Assembly (NCBI GenBank): GCA_022813625.1
Contig: JAKLMB010000042.1
Span: 236,322-300,321, forward strand
Length of the DNA stretch: 64,000 nucleotides
Direction: 5' to 3'
Origin: Aaosphaeria pasadenensis
Taxonomy: Eukaryota > Ascomycota > Dothideomycetes > Pleosporales
The position numbers and the translations under genes are program-made. The first letter of the stretch is position 1. Each line of letters starts with the position of its first letter. Below the pieces are notes generated by a model. It saw only the letters and a program-made list of their open reading frames with translations. It was not told where the DNA came from and did not search any database. Below, one piece after another: positions 1-10,429 of this stretch.

Positions 1-1052
1 CTTGGGAGTAAAAGTCGTGCCTGTCCCCGGGATTTGCTCGCGTGCCACTGTTCCTGGCATTGATTGCCGAGGCTGGCTTGTGTGGTGGTCGCTGTATTGA
101 CCAGACTTATTTGACCGCCTTTGAACTGATCAAACTGATACCCATACATATACAAAGGGTTAGCACGTCAGGCTGGCCACCTGCCAGGATTATATACACT
201 ATAACCCTCACCAGCTACTTTATACCAGCAAGATGCTGTACATGTAAGCATTCCACCTTATATAAGCTATAGGAGCTCGCAGACGGCCAGCCCAACGCCC
301 CTGCCCTCAATGCCTAAATACCTTTGCTTATATACTACGGCACATCTGCCCACACGAGTATACACGAAAAATAACCCTATGCTACGTTGTAACTTTTCGT
401 CTAGGGATGATCCCTAATCCTCACAATAGTCGACCATAACTAGCGAGCCGCATCACTCACATCACAAAGGATCATCCTTGTCAACTTGGCCAATACATTC
501 AATACCCACTCAACTACTGTGGGAATCTTGGTATTCGGTGATAGGAAAATAAAGTATGGGTTGGTATACAAATACAGGCCCGCGAGGGCGTTGTCTCCTA
601 GGATACTATCGGCATCCGTATCCTCGTCTATCCAAAATAGGAGACCATGATGAGAAAGTACAAGAGGAATGATGGAAAAGAAAGGAAGTTGAACAAAAGA
701 GATGGGCCCTGAACAAGGGCAAGGGGTAAAACTCTTACAACGAGCATACCGCCCTACGCTATGCATGAACGCCTTGATCCGAGAATTTTGCACGACCCAT
801 GAAAAGAAAATTGGCGCCCTGCCAGAATGCTAGAGATATTACCCATGTTACCCAGTATTCTCCTGGGTTTGTCCAAGGTCCTCTAACGCCGCTGCCATGG
901 TAGCCGATGAAACAAACAAGGAAATGTGTAGTGCGGATAGGCCAAAGTCGAGGGTTATCGACAAGGATAGAGGTAAAATGTAAAGAGAAAAAGAGAGATG
1001 GTGGTACAGCAACGTCGGACGGACTATAGTTCACGTTCCAGTTGGTCCAGTA
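1..1052. other. Left-edge intergenic stretch, downstream of cdc14
   Basis: No convincing gene is seen. The open frames on both strands are short, have no recognisable domain, and several overlap one another. The right end must contain the 3' untranslated region of the cdc14-like gene, which is read leftwards and stops at 1053. A gene whose body lies left of the window cannot be excluded. Confidence 0.5.
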
Positions 1053-2036
1053 TCAGCACGTGACGCTCGTGAATGGTGCGGTCTCCTGCAGGTCCTGCAC
1101 CAGAGCCTCCACGTTGCTGAGATATTTGGAGAGCCAATGTTGCTTCTCCTCTTGGGTGCGAATGTTCTTTGTCGAGGTACATCCGGTGTCGTCGCCGTGG
1201 ACAGTGCTGCTCCTCCGATCAAAGGCATTGACGAGCTTGCTGGGACTCCGTTGCAGCCCAGTTGCAGCTGGTACTGGCGATTCTGGCATGAGGTAGAAGT
1301 ATAAGAACTCCAGAAGCTTCAACTTAACGCCCTGGGTTGTTTCGTCGTCCTTGAACAGCGATGTCACAGTGAGCAACCCGTCCATATTCTCAAATGTCCG
1401 GGTGTTCTGGGGTGTTCCCAGAAGTGCAGTGACAAGGACAAGTACGGCGGATGACTGTATCGCGGGGCAATTATAGGGATCGAGTAGGTCCAGAACAAGA
1501 TTCATGTAGATCTCGCGGCCAAAGATCGTCCGGGAAGGGGGGTGGAGGAGGAGGAGACCTTGGAGGTTGGAGAGCGCCGAGAGTATGAGGAGGTCGTTTT
1601 GGCCATCTGCTGGTGCGTTAGCATTCGAGCATAGCATGTGAACGGCATCTTTGCTTACTGCTTGCCATGCCAAGGAGTCTCTCAAGGCAGTCTGCCACTC
1701 TTGTCGCAACTGTCGTCGACGTTAGCAACCGTCCATGTGTTTGAGTAGCTACCGACACTCACCATTCCACTCGAAACCTTCCTGCAACCTGAAGAACTCC
1801 CTGAAAGCAAGATCTTCTGAGAGAGCACCTAGCTTCTTCGGTGATGAAGGCGGCTGCTCACCCAGGTTTATGGCCGATGCGTTCCGTCGGTGGCCAGGAG
1901 TTGAAGGTTTTGACGATTTCCCGTTGGACAAGCATATCTGCGCCAGCATGCCCTCAATCTGGCGGAGACCCTTGCGAATCTTCTGGGTGTCCTTCGACGC
2001 AATGTTGTCGAAGGCGAGGCTCAGGAGTGCCTCCAT
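1053..2036 (-). CDS. cdc14: Cdc14-family septation initiation network component
   Basis: This is a two-exon gene (2036-1763 and about 1699-1053) for a protein of about 306 aa. It matches the fungal CDC14 family (PF08045, the S. pombe SIN protein Cdc14, not the Cdc14 phosphatase). In fission yeast this protein partners the Sid1 kinase at the spindle pole body to trigger septum formation. Visible support: the N-terminal helix MEALLSLAFDNIASKD, a Ser/Pro-rich loop near residues 40-70, and an all-helical core with GLLLLHPPSRTIFGRE and KLLEFLYFYLMPE, close to the family's usual length. The donor is G|GTGAGT. The first acceptor-like CAG at 1711-1710 is out of frame, and only the CAAG about 10 nt further on restores the frame (residues FEWNEWQ). 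Function is inferred from the family; the exact acceptor is my inference. Confidence 0.88.
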
Positions 2037-3289
2037 CGCGAGACCGGCTGGTGATGGGAGGAGGTAGATGCAATGCTATACACAGAAAGGAGATGACCGG
2101 CGTTCGAATAGATTGTGAGAGGATGGCGCTTAAAGACGCAGGACACAAGATGCAGGTCGAAGTAAGGGAGGTTGAAAGTGCATGCAGCTAAGGAGTTAAG
2201 AGAATCAAAATGCGGAGAAGACAACGGGTATCGAGCAAGTGTGGGCCTGATCATTGGCCGTTGAGCATTCTGGAAGGGCCGACATGAAGGTGTGAGTTGG
2301 CAAAGGATAAACAGCTCGTTGCTATGGACGACGAGAGGGAGTGAAGATGGTCCCGTGGGGCTGTCGCCGAATCGGGTTAGATCGGATGGAGCGGATAAAC
2401 CTCCGAGCAGTCCATCCGTCGTGGTGCTGTATGACCAAAGAGCATCTCCACCTCTTCATCATCTCCGCATACTTCATTCTTGCGGCTCTGCTCTAAGCTT
2501 CTGACATCGTTCGAAATCTTATTTTAGAAATCGAGCTTCATAGACACTATGTTCAACTTCATTGACTTCAACCGAACAATTGCCTGAGATCGCATTTCCA
2601 ATTACTGCGCCACTCACTAAAGTATACAACTGCAAGCAGATAGCCGTTCAACGAATCAATATCCAATATCAATCCAAAAATGACATTCTGCTGGCTGTGC
2701 TTAACACCCTTTTTTACAGGGTCAAGCGAGATACGGGAGTACAAGATGCATGATAGCCACAACAGCACATCGGCTTGCCATTCGTGCTCACCGGACCTTG
2801 GCACCATTCCAGCCGAACGAACACATGACAGAACGCTGCCTTATCCATGGTTTGATTCAATCCAAACCCACGGGCGTGTTCAGTTCCAACCTTCAGTTAA
2901 CTTGATGTGCCTGTGGCGAAGTCACTCCAGTCCTACTTGGGAACATTCAGCCCCAGCAGGTCGGTCCACATCCTATACTACTCGTACTCTGACCGCGGCT
3001 CGTTTCGGTGAATGAGGCTGGAACCGAACGTGGAGCCGTTGAGTCTGTACTTTTGAACCGCCATACCCAAGTTTTTATTTCGATTTCATTCATTCCTGAT
3101 TGCTCTTGATTTCATTCATTCCTGATTGTTCTTGATTTCACAGAATTTGCATGTGTTTCTAACCAACGATTGAACTCTTGATGCACACTCCCTCACCGGC
3201 CAGCTGGTTCCGATCACTACCCGTTTCAGATATCTTGCCGTGAAAATGGCATCGCGACGCGGTCACGTATATATGAGAGGTAAGGCTCC
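2037..3289. other. Divergent intergenic region with a 26-bp tandem duplication
   Basis: This spacer lies between cdc14 (leftward) and the membrane/F-box-like gene (rightward), so it should hold both promoters. No supported coding frame is seen. The notable feature is a tandem direct repeat at 3082-3140, two 26-bp copies plus 7 bp. Confidence 0.6.
3082..3140. repeat. 26-bp direct tandem repeat (2.3 copies)
   Basis: Copies run 3082-3107 and 3108-3133, differing at one base (C/T), followed by the first 7 bases of a third copy. Each unit begins GATTTCATTCATTCC. It lies about 150 bp upstream of the proposed start at 3290. Confidence 0.9.
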
Positions 3290-5149
3290 ATGTCTGAACC
3301 ATCTACTACAGTGCAAGTACTTACGCTCAAAGCAGATAATGGCTGGATATATCCTAGTCAAATTATACGATTCGCACTGTTTTTCCCAACAACCATCTAC
3401 AATTCTGGGGCAAAGAGAAATGCAGGCATCCTTCGCCGTCACCCTGAGCTACAGACTATGTTTAATCCATTACTTGGAAAGGGCGAATTCATGTCGGCCA
3501 AATGGGTAAGGACTTTCAGTACTTCTGTCTCCACAACTTATCAAACAGTCACTATGTTCCACATTTTTTGTATACCCAACCCCGCATGAACCTGAAAATA
3601 TATCTTGCCATCTGCGCCGTTCACACTGTTAAGCACTCTTCCAGGCCAACATAGCCTTCGGTTGGAACATGGCTATGTTCATATTTTCTCTATTCGTCCC
3701 TGTTCCCGTCAACATGCTCTTCATAGCGTTCGATGCTGTGATAGTCGCCTTCATAAGCCAGGTCGCCCATATACAAAAGAGCTATACGCCAAGAGGAAAT
3801 GGACCATGCAAAGACGCCCACAACTGGCAAAGGCCGCCACAAATGAACGAAAGTTTCTTCGAAGCTATGGGTCGATGGAACTCGACGCAGGCCTCAGGGA
3901 GTAGATTTTGCAAGTCATTCGTCGACCAGAGAAACTACAGTATTGCCATAGCGTGAGTAAGACCATCTTCTCTCTCCGACCGATCTGTGTTTATGTTGCC
4001 TGCTGCCACAATGCAGCAAGACCCTGCTTTGTAAGATGTCCTTTATGCTAATGAGAGAACAGCGTTCTTCTCGCCATCATTGTAGTTCTGAACACCGCCG
4101 TACTTATCATCTCTTTCACGCACATTATCAAAACTGTTCGTGCAGAGGGCAAAGGTACACTTATGTTCTTCTGTGAAGCGGCGCTTGTTGCCCCTCGTGC
4201 CATGGTCATCGCCTTTGCGGTCCTTTTCTGCATAATTCCGCTCCTCCTCCTCAAATGCCTGCCCATTGGCCTGAAAGTGCACATCCGCTACGCTCGACGC
4301 TACCTCATGAAAACCCTCGGACGCGTGCCACCGCCAACAGATATCAAACTCGCCGATCTGACCCCATTCCGGAAATCAGTTGGCAAGTCCCGGAAGAGAG
4401 AGTACAGGGGTACCGATCCAGGGACCCCGAACAACCTGTCCGATTTCTTGGGGATATACGATATGTTGATGCTAGTTACCCAAAACCTACACTACTCAGA
4501 CATTCAATCTCTCTCACTCGTATCGAAATCCGTTCGCGAGGCCATCCTACCATCCGACACGCCGATCAGTGTACGCGACCTGCACTTCCGCATGTACACT
4601 TGCAGCAGCGAAGACGACATCAACTACAAACGGCCATGTTATGTATGCAACGCGCAGATGTGCACGGATTGCGCATACTCACATACCATAAAGCAAACGT
4701 ACGCCATGTGGCACGAGCGCATGTGCAAGGAGTGGTGCACGCCTTGTTACAGGAAATTGCTACGTGAACATCGACCGAATGCGGTTGCGGATTCGCTGAA
4801 GTGTCGCTGCGCGCCGCCCTCGCCTGGTTTTCATCTGCTCAATACCATGATATATGGTTTCAAATGGAGGGAGCAGAAAAAGTTAAACCATCCTTTCCGG
4901 GACATATGTTCACATTGTGCAACTATCCCTGCGGACGAACTGGCGGAACGACGGGAGAGAAGAAGCAATTTCGAGCTCAGACGTGCCGAGAGAACAGATA
5001 CGGAGACGTGTGGCAACACTGGTTGTGGCAGGATACTTGATGATGGGCCGAGATGGTGGGTTTGTTCGAATTGCAGATTCGAATGTTCTGCGGCATGTCA
5101 TTTGGATTGGGCGGAAAAAAGAGCAAGGAACAAACGCGAGGCGGTGTGA
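3290..5149 (+). CDS. Multi-pass membrane protein with F-box-like segment and cysteine-rich C-terminus
   Basis: Three exons (3290-3505, 3645-3952, 4063-5149) join in frame to 536 aa. Hydrophobic segments lie near residues 80-110, 176-197 and 218-243. A segment resembling an F-box follows at about 300-336 (YDMLMLVTQNLHYSDIQSLS, then LVSKSVREAIL). The last 180 residues are rich in paired Cys and His (PCYVCNAQMCTDC, CKEWCTPC, ICSHC, CGNTGCGR, then WVCSNCRFECSAACH), suggesting two or more zinc sites. Splice sites are standard (GTAAGG, GTGAGT; acceptors CCAG, ACAG). The start is the first ATG in frame with exon 1; an upstream exon is possible. I recognise the general architecture from fungal hypothetical proteins but not a named family. 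A role as a membrane-tethered ubiquitin-ligase adaptor would be inference. Confidence 0.8.
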
Positions 5150-5250
5150 ACAATTTGCTAGGCTTACGGCGCAGGTTGGTGTTGAATAAACGATCATAAA
5201 TATAATATTCTCTGAGTTCCTTATCTTCGAAATCATACAAAATTGACCTC

Positions 5251-5820
5251 TCATAGCCCGAAATTGCCCCCAAGGACCTCGTCCGGTGGTGTGCCCCGAT
5301 AGAACTGTCCTAACATGCGAGTGTCCAGCGCCACCCTAGCCTCATCCTCAATTATCATGTGAAGCCACTTCGCTGTATCTTGATCCTTTTGCGTGAACCG
5401 AACGCGACCAATCCTCACGTATCTGATGAATAGGAAGATGCCCATCCAAATGAAAATTAGCAGTACCATTGCAGTAAACTTTGGGAAGACCATCGCTTCG
5501 ATCCAAAGACTCCACCTATTACGCATCACTGGACCCCCCATCATTCGAGCAAGCAGGTTCTGTTTGGATGACTGCTGGTTGGCGGTGATGGCCTCGTGAG
5601 AAAGGTGTGATGACGGGTTGATACTGGTACATCCGTCCGAGCTCGAGGGAAGTGTGGAATTGCTTTGCCATAATCCTAGGTTCTCTACCAGGAGTTTCTG
5701 AGTGCAGAAGCCAGAGGCGTCACTTAAGGTAAAGGTTGAATGGACGCCGGCCTTGAGAATGAAGTCGTACACGCAACGCGATAGAGCCTCGTCGGTCCAA
5801 TTAGCTACGACCTCTTGCAT
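5251..5820 (-). CDS. Small hypothetical protein with one transmembrane segment
   Basis: A single-exon frame gives 189 aa, convergent with the preceding gene (stops about 100 bp apart). The N-terminal ~105 residues hold three Cys and several N-glycosylation-type sequons (for example NST), consistent with exposure on the non-cytosolic side. One strong hydrophobic segment is present at about residues 115-137 (AMVLLIFIWMGIFLFIRYV), flanked by basic residues, followed by a ~50-residue charged tail. There is no obvious signal peptide and no recognised domain. Codon pattern and length make it likelier than chance, but its function is unknown. Confidence 0.5.
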   Translation of the reverse strand: MQEVVANWTDEALSRCVYDFILKAGVHSTFTLSDASGFCTQKLLVENLGLWQSNSTLPSSSDGCTSINPSSHLSHEAITANQQSSKQNLLARMMGGPVMRNRWSLWIEAMVFPKFTAMVLLIFIWMGIFLFIRYVRIGRVRFTQKDQDTAKWLHMIIEDEARVALDTRMLGQFYRGTPPDEVLGGNFGL

Positions 5821-6513
5821 CGTGATCAGGATCAGAGTTCGAGAGGCCCGCTCCCTTCGAAGTGCGTTCGTTAGCGATTAATCGATGAAGAAGGTGATGC
5901 GGCCATCGCATACTCATGCGAACCTGCAGGGTGCGGAGGATAGACGCTCGTGAAACTGATGAGAAAAGTAGTGTGTGGTTTTCGACTGCGACGGAATTTG
6001 GGAGTCGGTTGGAGAAGTCCAGTGAGGTAGAGAAAGATGTGTGTTATGGAGGATTCTCGGTGTGTACCAGACATGTCGTACGCATATGCATCCGATACGA
6101 CTCAAATGCTGTTTATTGTCATTTCAACCCTAGACAAGCTGTGAAAAGTTTGGGTGAAAGTGTGACGATTGAATTCAGCAATCGAAAGTTTAGAATGCGT
6201 TAGTCTGGTGCAAAAAGACAGGTGCCGAAGTCTTGAAGATGAAGTGGAAGGTGCAAACGATCGTGACAGTCGATCACGATGTCTTTTCCTCGCATAAAAA
6301 AATCTGCCATCAAGCATCGCTACGACATCAGGAATTCATTGTAAGTCCTTTAAAAGCTCTGGTAGATGCGACTCGATGCAATGCTATATTCGATTTCTTT
6401 ACTAAATTCTACTATGCTAGGGAGATGATGCAACAAAAGACACTTCATGCAAGTAATTTCATTCTGGATACAGGATACCCGGAGCTAAATTGTCCCAGTT
6501 ATGTGACAATCTT
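5821..6513. other. Intergenic, no gene seen
   Basis: This spacer separates two leftward genes. It should contain the 3' region of the AA9 gene (right side) and the promoter of the small one-TM protein (left side). Frames here are short and unsupported. Confidence 0.5.
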
Positions 6514-7278
6514 CTAACCCTTCCAGACCCTGGGGCCGGGAGTAGTGTATTCGGTGATGGCGTTGCTGTAGGTGTCGACAGTGATTCCTGGATCACTCTG
6601 AGGAGCATATCCGGGAATGTTGGCGAGATATTCGCCTCCTGGTTGAGCGGATCCAGATCCGGAGACCTCGAGCTGAGCGCACTCGGCGTAGAACTGAGGA
6701 GTCTTCGCTTGGTGAAGAGCGAGAAGCTCGTGTCGGATGAGATAGTTGCCAGGGGCAAGCGAAGAGGGGATGGTGCTCTCCCAATAGAGGTTCTTGAGAA
6801 CCTTTGCGGTGCCCCAGTTGCGTCCGGAGAGAGGAGGAGCAGTCATACCCTCCTCGTCGATCTTGAACCATTTCTTGCCAGAGCCGTCGCAGGACTTGAA
6901 GTCGCCAGCACACTTGTACATCCAGACCATGACTGGACCTTGCTCATGAGTCCACTGCTTCCAGTTGGCACGAACCTTTCCACCAGCCTTTACAGGGGCA
7001 GAGAGGTCGGCAGAGGTACCACCGTTGCACATGACCTTCCTGTCGGTGACAGTCATGGTTGGGTTGTAGTCGGGCCATTGACGCTGAATGGTCTTTGGCG
7101 ATGTAGCGGGAGCGAAGCCCTCATATCTATCAGGGTGAGAACAGGCCGGAATTCATTGATTCAGTGTGACTTACCCTGGATAGCTCTTCCCGTCGATAAC
7201 GTAGGAGGTTACGGCACCGTGAGCGGCAGCCTGGGCAGAGAGCAACGCAACCGCTGCAATGGCACTGGAGAACAACAT
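6514..7278 (-). CDS. Secreted AA9 lytic polysaccharide monooxygenase
   Basis: Two exons (7278-7175 and 7126-6514, intron 48 bp) encode 238 aa. Residues 1-19 are a signal peptide ending AQAAA; the mature protein starts with His (HGAVTSYVIDG), as required for the copper histidine brace. The second copper His is H95 (WTHEQGPVMVW), the axial Tyr is Y181 (PQFYAEC), and the second-sphere pair H167 (YLIRHE) and Q179 are present, so the active site looks complete. Four Cys remain in the mature chain, enough for two disulfides. There is no carbohydrate-binding module or Ser/Thr linker: it is a single-domain AA9 (formerly GH61) enzyme that oxidatively cleaves cellulose or related beta-glucans outside the cell. 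The C1/C4 specificity cannot be read from the sequence. Confidence 0.96.
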
Positions 7279-7345
7279 CTTGACTATGTATATTGGGCTT
7301 TCAAGACACTCGTAAGGGCCATAAGTCAACGCCTACAGCCTTGAT

Positions 7346-7352
7346 CTTATAT
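7346..7352 (-). promoter_or_regulatory. Candidate TATA box of the AA9 gene
   Basis: The minus strand reads ATATAAG about 70 bp upstream of the AA9 start codon, a usual fungal distance. This is a motif match only. Confidence 0.4.
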
Positions 7353-8537
7353 GCAAAACCGAGAACGCTCACAAGACCATGGTCAATATCCTCGATACTA
7401 CCTGCCCCCGCCTTTCTTCTCAACGTTGCATGGCCACGATGAGCCGCAAATGCAACTTCCCCAGATAAAATGCAAAGTGGTCGGAGATTAAAAAGTATTA
7501 TATGAAAATGAAATTGCCGGCCCGACGTGCCCTGATTGGGTATTATACATGATAATGAGCAAGGCGATTCGCTACTATACCGGCTGTTATACAACCGAGC
7601 GATTCGGGCAACGATGGACGCACCCCAGACTATTAATCTCCAGGATAAGATGCCCATGCGGTATGACCGAATCCTTCATACCACGAAATATAGGAATATG
7701 AGGTGTTTGCTAAGCAAGAGATTCTGGAAGTACCGACCGTCTCGCCCAACAATCTTGGTTGCGATGCTCGTCACCATCTCGATCGCAAGGACCGATGACC
7801 CGGTTGGGCGAATGTTTTAACCTTGGGTACCGACGGATGAGGCGTTTATGGCACTGTGGCTCATCCAAGGAAAATGATCAATGCTGTTTGAAACTTCGCA
7901 GATCCAGTCTCGAATGAAGTGCAAGGCTAGGACTCTATTGGCAGAGGTGCTTCGATGCTTAGAATGGCTCTGGTCGCAGGCTGTGTATAAGGGGTTTCAA
8001 GCAATGGAATGCCAAATTCAACATTTCATTCATTTTACTTAATCAGACGCGTCCAACTCGCTCGATTTACTACTATCATCATGTGCCCTCTTATTATGAG
8101 AACTTCTTCACCTTCTTGTTAAACGAGCGCATGTGGAGGTCTTGAAGCCATCGAGGCTACCTGCACGTAGTTAGCGACCGCACAAGGTACTTCTAAGACA
8201 ATTAATAAATGAGACACCAGGGAGTTCCGTCGTGTTAACAGTTCAACACCGTTCAACCTATAACAATTATGCTATTGTACAAGCAAGATAAAGCAGTGTC
8301 TACGAATATGAGTACCATAGGGCTTTGATTTTGAACCAATCAGATGAGTTCGAAAACTTGGCGCCTCTAATCCCGAAGAGGCTAGACCACACTCAACACG
8401 CGAGCCGCAAAATTGAGACCTCCACTTTGCGACCAGAACTTAGATCGACCACGACTCAATAAATTTCTCACCACACTCCCACACACTCGACGCAGGATAT
8501 CCACCTCTTTGCGTGTTAACATACCACAAAAATCACA
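7353..8537. other. Divergent promoter region of AA9 and eL22 genes
   Basis: No gene is supported in these ~1.2 kb. It separates the leftward AA9 gene from the rightward ribosomal protein gene, so it should carry a carbon-regulated promoter and a strong housekeeping promoter back to back. Confidence 0.5.
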
Positions 8538-9060
8538 ATGGCCGGACCTGTACGTACATCGCTTTGCTGTCCGCTGGGATGAGCAATGGCTCCTGGCATA
8601 GAACAGTAGGCTAAGTACCCATTATAGCAGAGAACCTCCGCCGCTGCCGGCAAGAAGAACCAGAAGGTGACTAAGAAGGTATGCAAAATCCAGAATTGAA
8701 TCCTGTAAGCTACTCTCTTGCTAATGCCTTCTCCAGTTCATCATCAACGCCTCCCAGCCTGTCAACGACAAGATCTTCGATCTCCAGGCTTTCGAGAAGT
8801 TCCTCCACGACCGCATCAAGGTTGAGGGCCGCACCGGCAACCTCGGCGACACCGTCACCATCAGCCAGATCGGTGATGGCAAGATCGAGGTCATCGCCCA
8901 CCAGGAGTTCTCCGGCCGCTACCTCAAGTACCTCACCAAGAAGTTCTTGAAGAAGCAGCAGCTCCGTGACTGGCTCCGCGTCGTCTCCACCTCCAAGGGT
9001 GTCTACGAGCTCCGCTTCTTCAACGTCGTTAACGACGAGGCTGATGAGGATGACGAGTAA
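8538..9060 (+). CDS. RPL22: 60S ribosomal protein eL22
   Basis: Three exons (8538-8549, 8631-8678, 8737-9060) join to 127 aa. The first exon holds only four codons (MAGP), a pattern common in fungal ribosomal protein genes. Key segments are the basic N-terminus (AAAGKKNQKVTKK), FIINASQPVNDKIFDLQ, FEKFLHDRIKVEGRTGNLG, YLTKKFLKKQQLRDWLRVV and the acidic tail NDEADEDDE, all diagnostic of eL22. The protein binds 28S rRNA near the peptide exit tunnel of the large subunit. Codon choice is strongly C-ending, as expected for high expression. Introns carry GTACGT/GTATGC donors and a GCTAAT branch site before the last acceptor. Confidence 0.97.
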
Positions 9061-9477
9061 ATGTTTGCTTTGGGATAATAGGCGAATATGACTGGCTTGT
9101 CGGACTTGGTATACCCCTACAAAAATGGGAGTGGTTCGGTGGGATGAGGGTATATAGAGCAATCTAAGAGTGCCATATTCCCTCACAATTTTGTCTTTGA
9201 AGATGCATGCGTGATGTGACAACATTGTGTTCCTCTGTCCGTGAGACAGCCTGTCATGTCTTCGTCTCTGTCGATGCATATCTACTGGCAGCATTTCTCA
9301 CATAGAAGAATCCACATTGTGTAATGCCAGTTGCTGGCTATTTAGTACAAGACTTTAACACTTCGATATACTAACTGTCCGCCTCTACAGTGTTCGGAGA
9401 TTACGAGTACGAAAACAGTTATGTGTATAATGCTTCAAACTGTCAACGTCCATTGTCAAAAACCAATCTACTCTCCA
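9061..9477. other. Convergent 3' spacer
   Basis: It lies between the stop codons of eL22 (rightward) and the HD-domain gene (leftward). It holds the two 3' untranslated regions; no gene is seen. Confidence 0.6.
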
Positions 9478-10289
9478 TCACTCCCACTTCTTCTGCAGAG
9501 TATTCGCCTCCATCTGCTTATCAAACCCTGGAATATGAGTAGTATGGCACCAAGGCTTCATCCCCTCCTCCCTCCTCACCGTCCCCGCAAACCACTCACA
9601 CCACCTCAGTCTCGGAAACGCCCCATTAACCTCCTCCCTCGTCCTCTCATGCACCACCTCCCCAAACCCCTCCACTCCCTCATACACCCCAACATTGTCA
9701 TAGAGAGTCGCCAACTGTATCAGCTGCCCCAAGAACGTGATCTGGCCGTCGACGCCCATGTCCTCGTGGCGGATGATGGCCTCGGCGACGGCTTCCGCCT
9801 GGTCGGTCGTGGCGCCGAGGATCTTGAGGACTTCGAGCGCTTTGATGCCGCCGTAGATGTCGAAGGACATGCGGGTGGTGCTGAAGTATGCTTCCGCGGT
9901 ACCGATGTCGTGGAGGAGACAGGTGAGGGCCCAGGTGGTGGGGGAGAGGTCGGCGGCGTGGGTGGGGAGGATGTGGGTTGCTATTGCGCGGCCTAAGAGA
10001 GTTGGAATACGTCAGTCGATGAATGGTCTGTATGTGTAGGACTTGGATGGGGGAAAGGGGTTTACGCACCCCAGTAGAACACTCGCATGGAGTGGTTGAA
10101 GGCTTCAGGAGAGAGCCGCTTCTTGACGAATTGCTGTGCCTCTGATACGAGAGGGTCATCGGATGGGAAACCTGCGTCTTTGATTGACAGAGGAGAGGGT
10201 GCGTCAACGGGTCCTAGGGCTTCGAATATCTGCTTCCCGCTGACGGGGATGGCGGTCCAGCCGTTGGCTTTGACTTCGTTGGAAGACAT
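9478..10289 (-). CDS. Cyanamide hydratase-like HD-domain protein
   Basis: Two exons (10289-10070 and 9992-9478) encode 244 aa, the usual length for fungal cyanamide hydratases (Myrothecium Cah and yeast Ddi2/Ddi3 relatives). These zinc HD-domain enzymes convert cyanamide to urea. Likely metal ligands are H66 (EAFNHSMRVFYWG), the HD pair H101-D102 (TCLLHDIG), H149 (IIRHEDMG) and D172 (LYDNVG). Other family signatures are KANGWTAIP at the N-terminus, DIYGGIKA and WCEWFAGTVRREEGMKPWCH. The donor GTGCGT and acceptor CTTAG join in frame. Many fungal genomes carry several paralogues acting on other nitriles or isonitriles, so the substrate is uncertain. Confidence 0.92.
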
Positions 10290-10420
10290 TGTTGTGGTGG
10301 ACTTGGAGGTTTGATGAGAGATTTTCAGAGACTGAAGATAGTATGGTATAATGCTGAATCTGGTGGAATATGAATTGATTCTGAGGTGTTTGATCAGTTT
10401 CTCTGCTGGCGTCGTGCCAT

Positions 10421-10429
10421 TATATATAT
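10421..10429 (-). promoter_or_regulatory. Candidate TATA box of the HD-domain gene
   Basis: An alternating TATATATA run lies about 135 bp upstream of the start codon at 10289. This is a motif match only. Confidence 0.35.

Noticed and set aside
6514..10289. A biosynthetic or catabolic cluster around the LPMO and cyanamide hydratase-like genes
   Set aside because: They flank a ribosomal protein gene and lie on separate transcripts; no transporter, synthase or regulator is adjacent.
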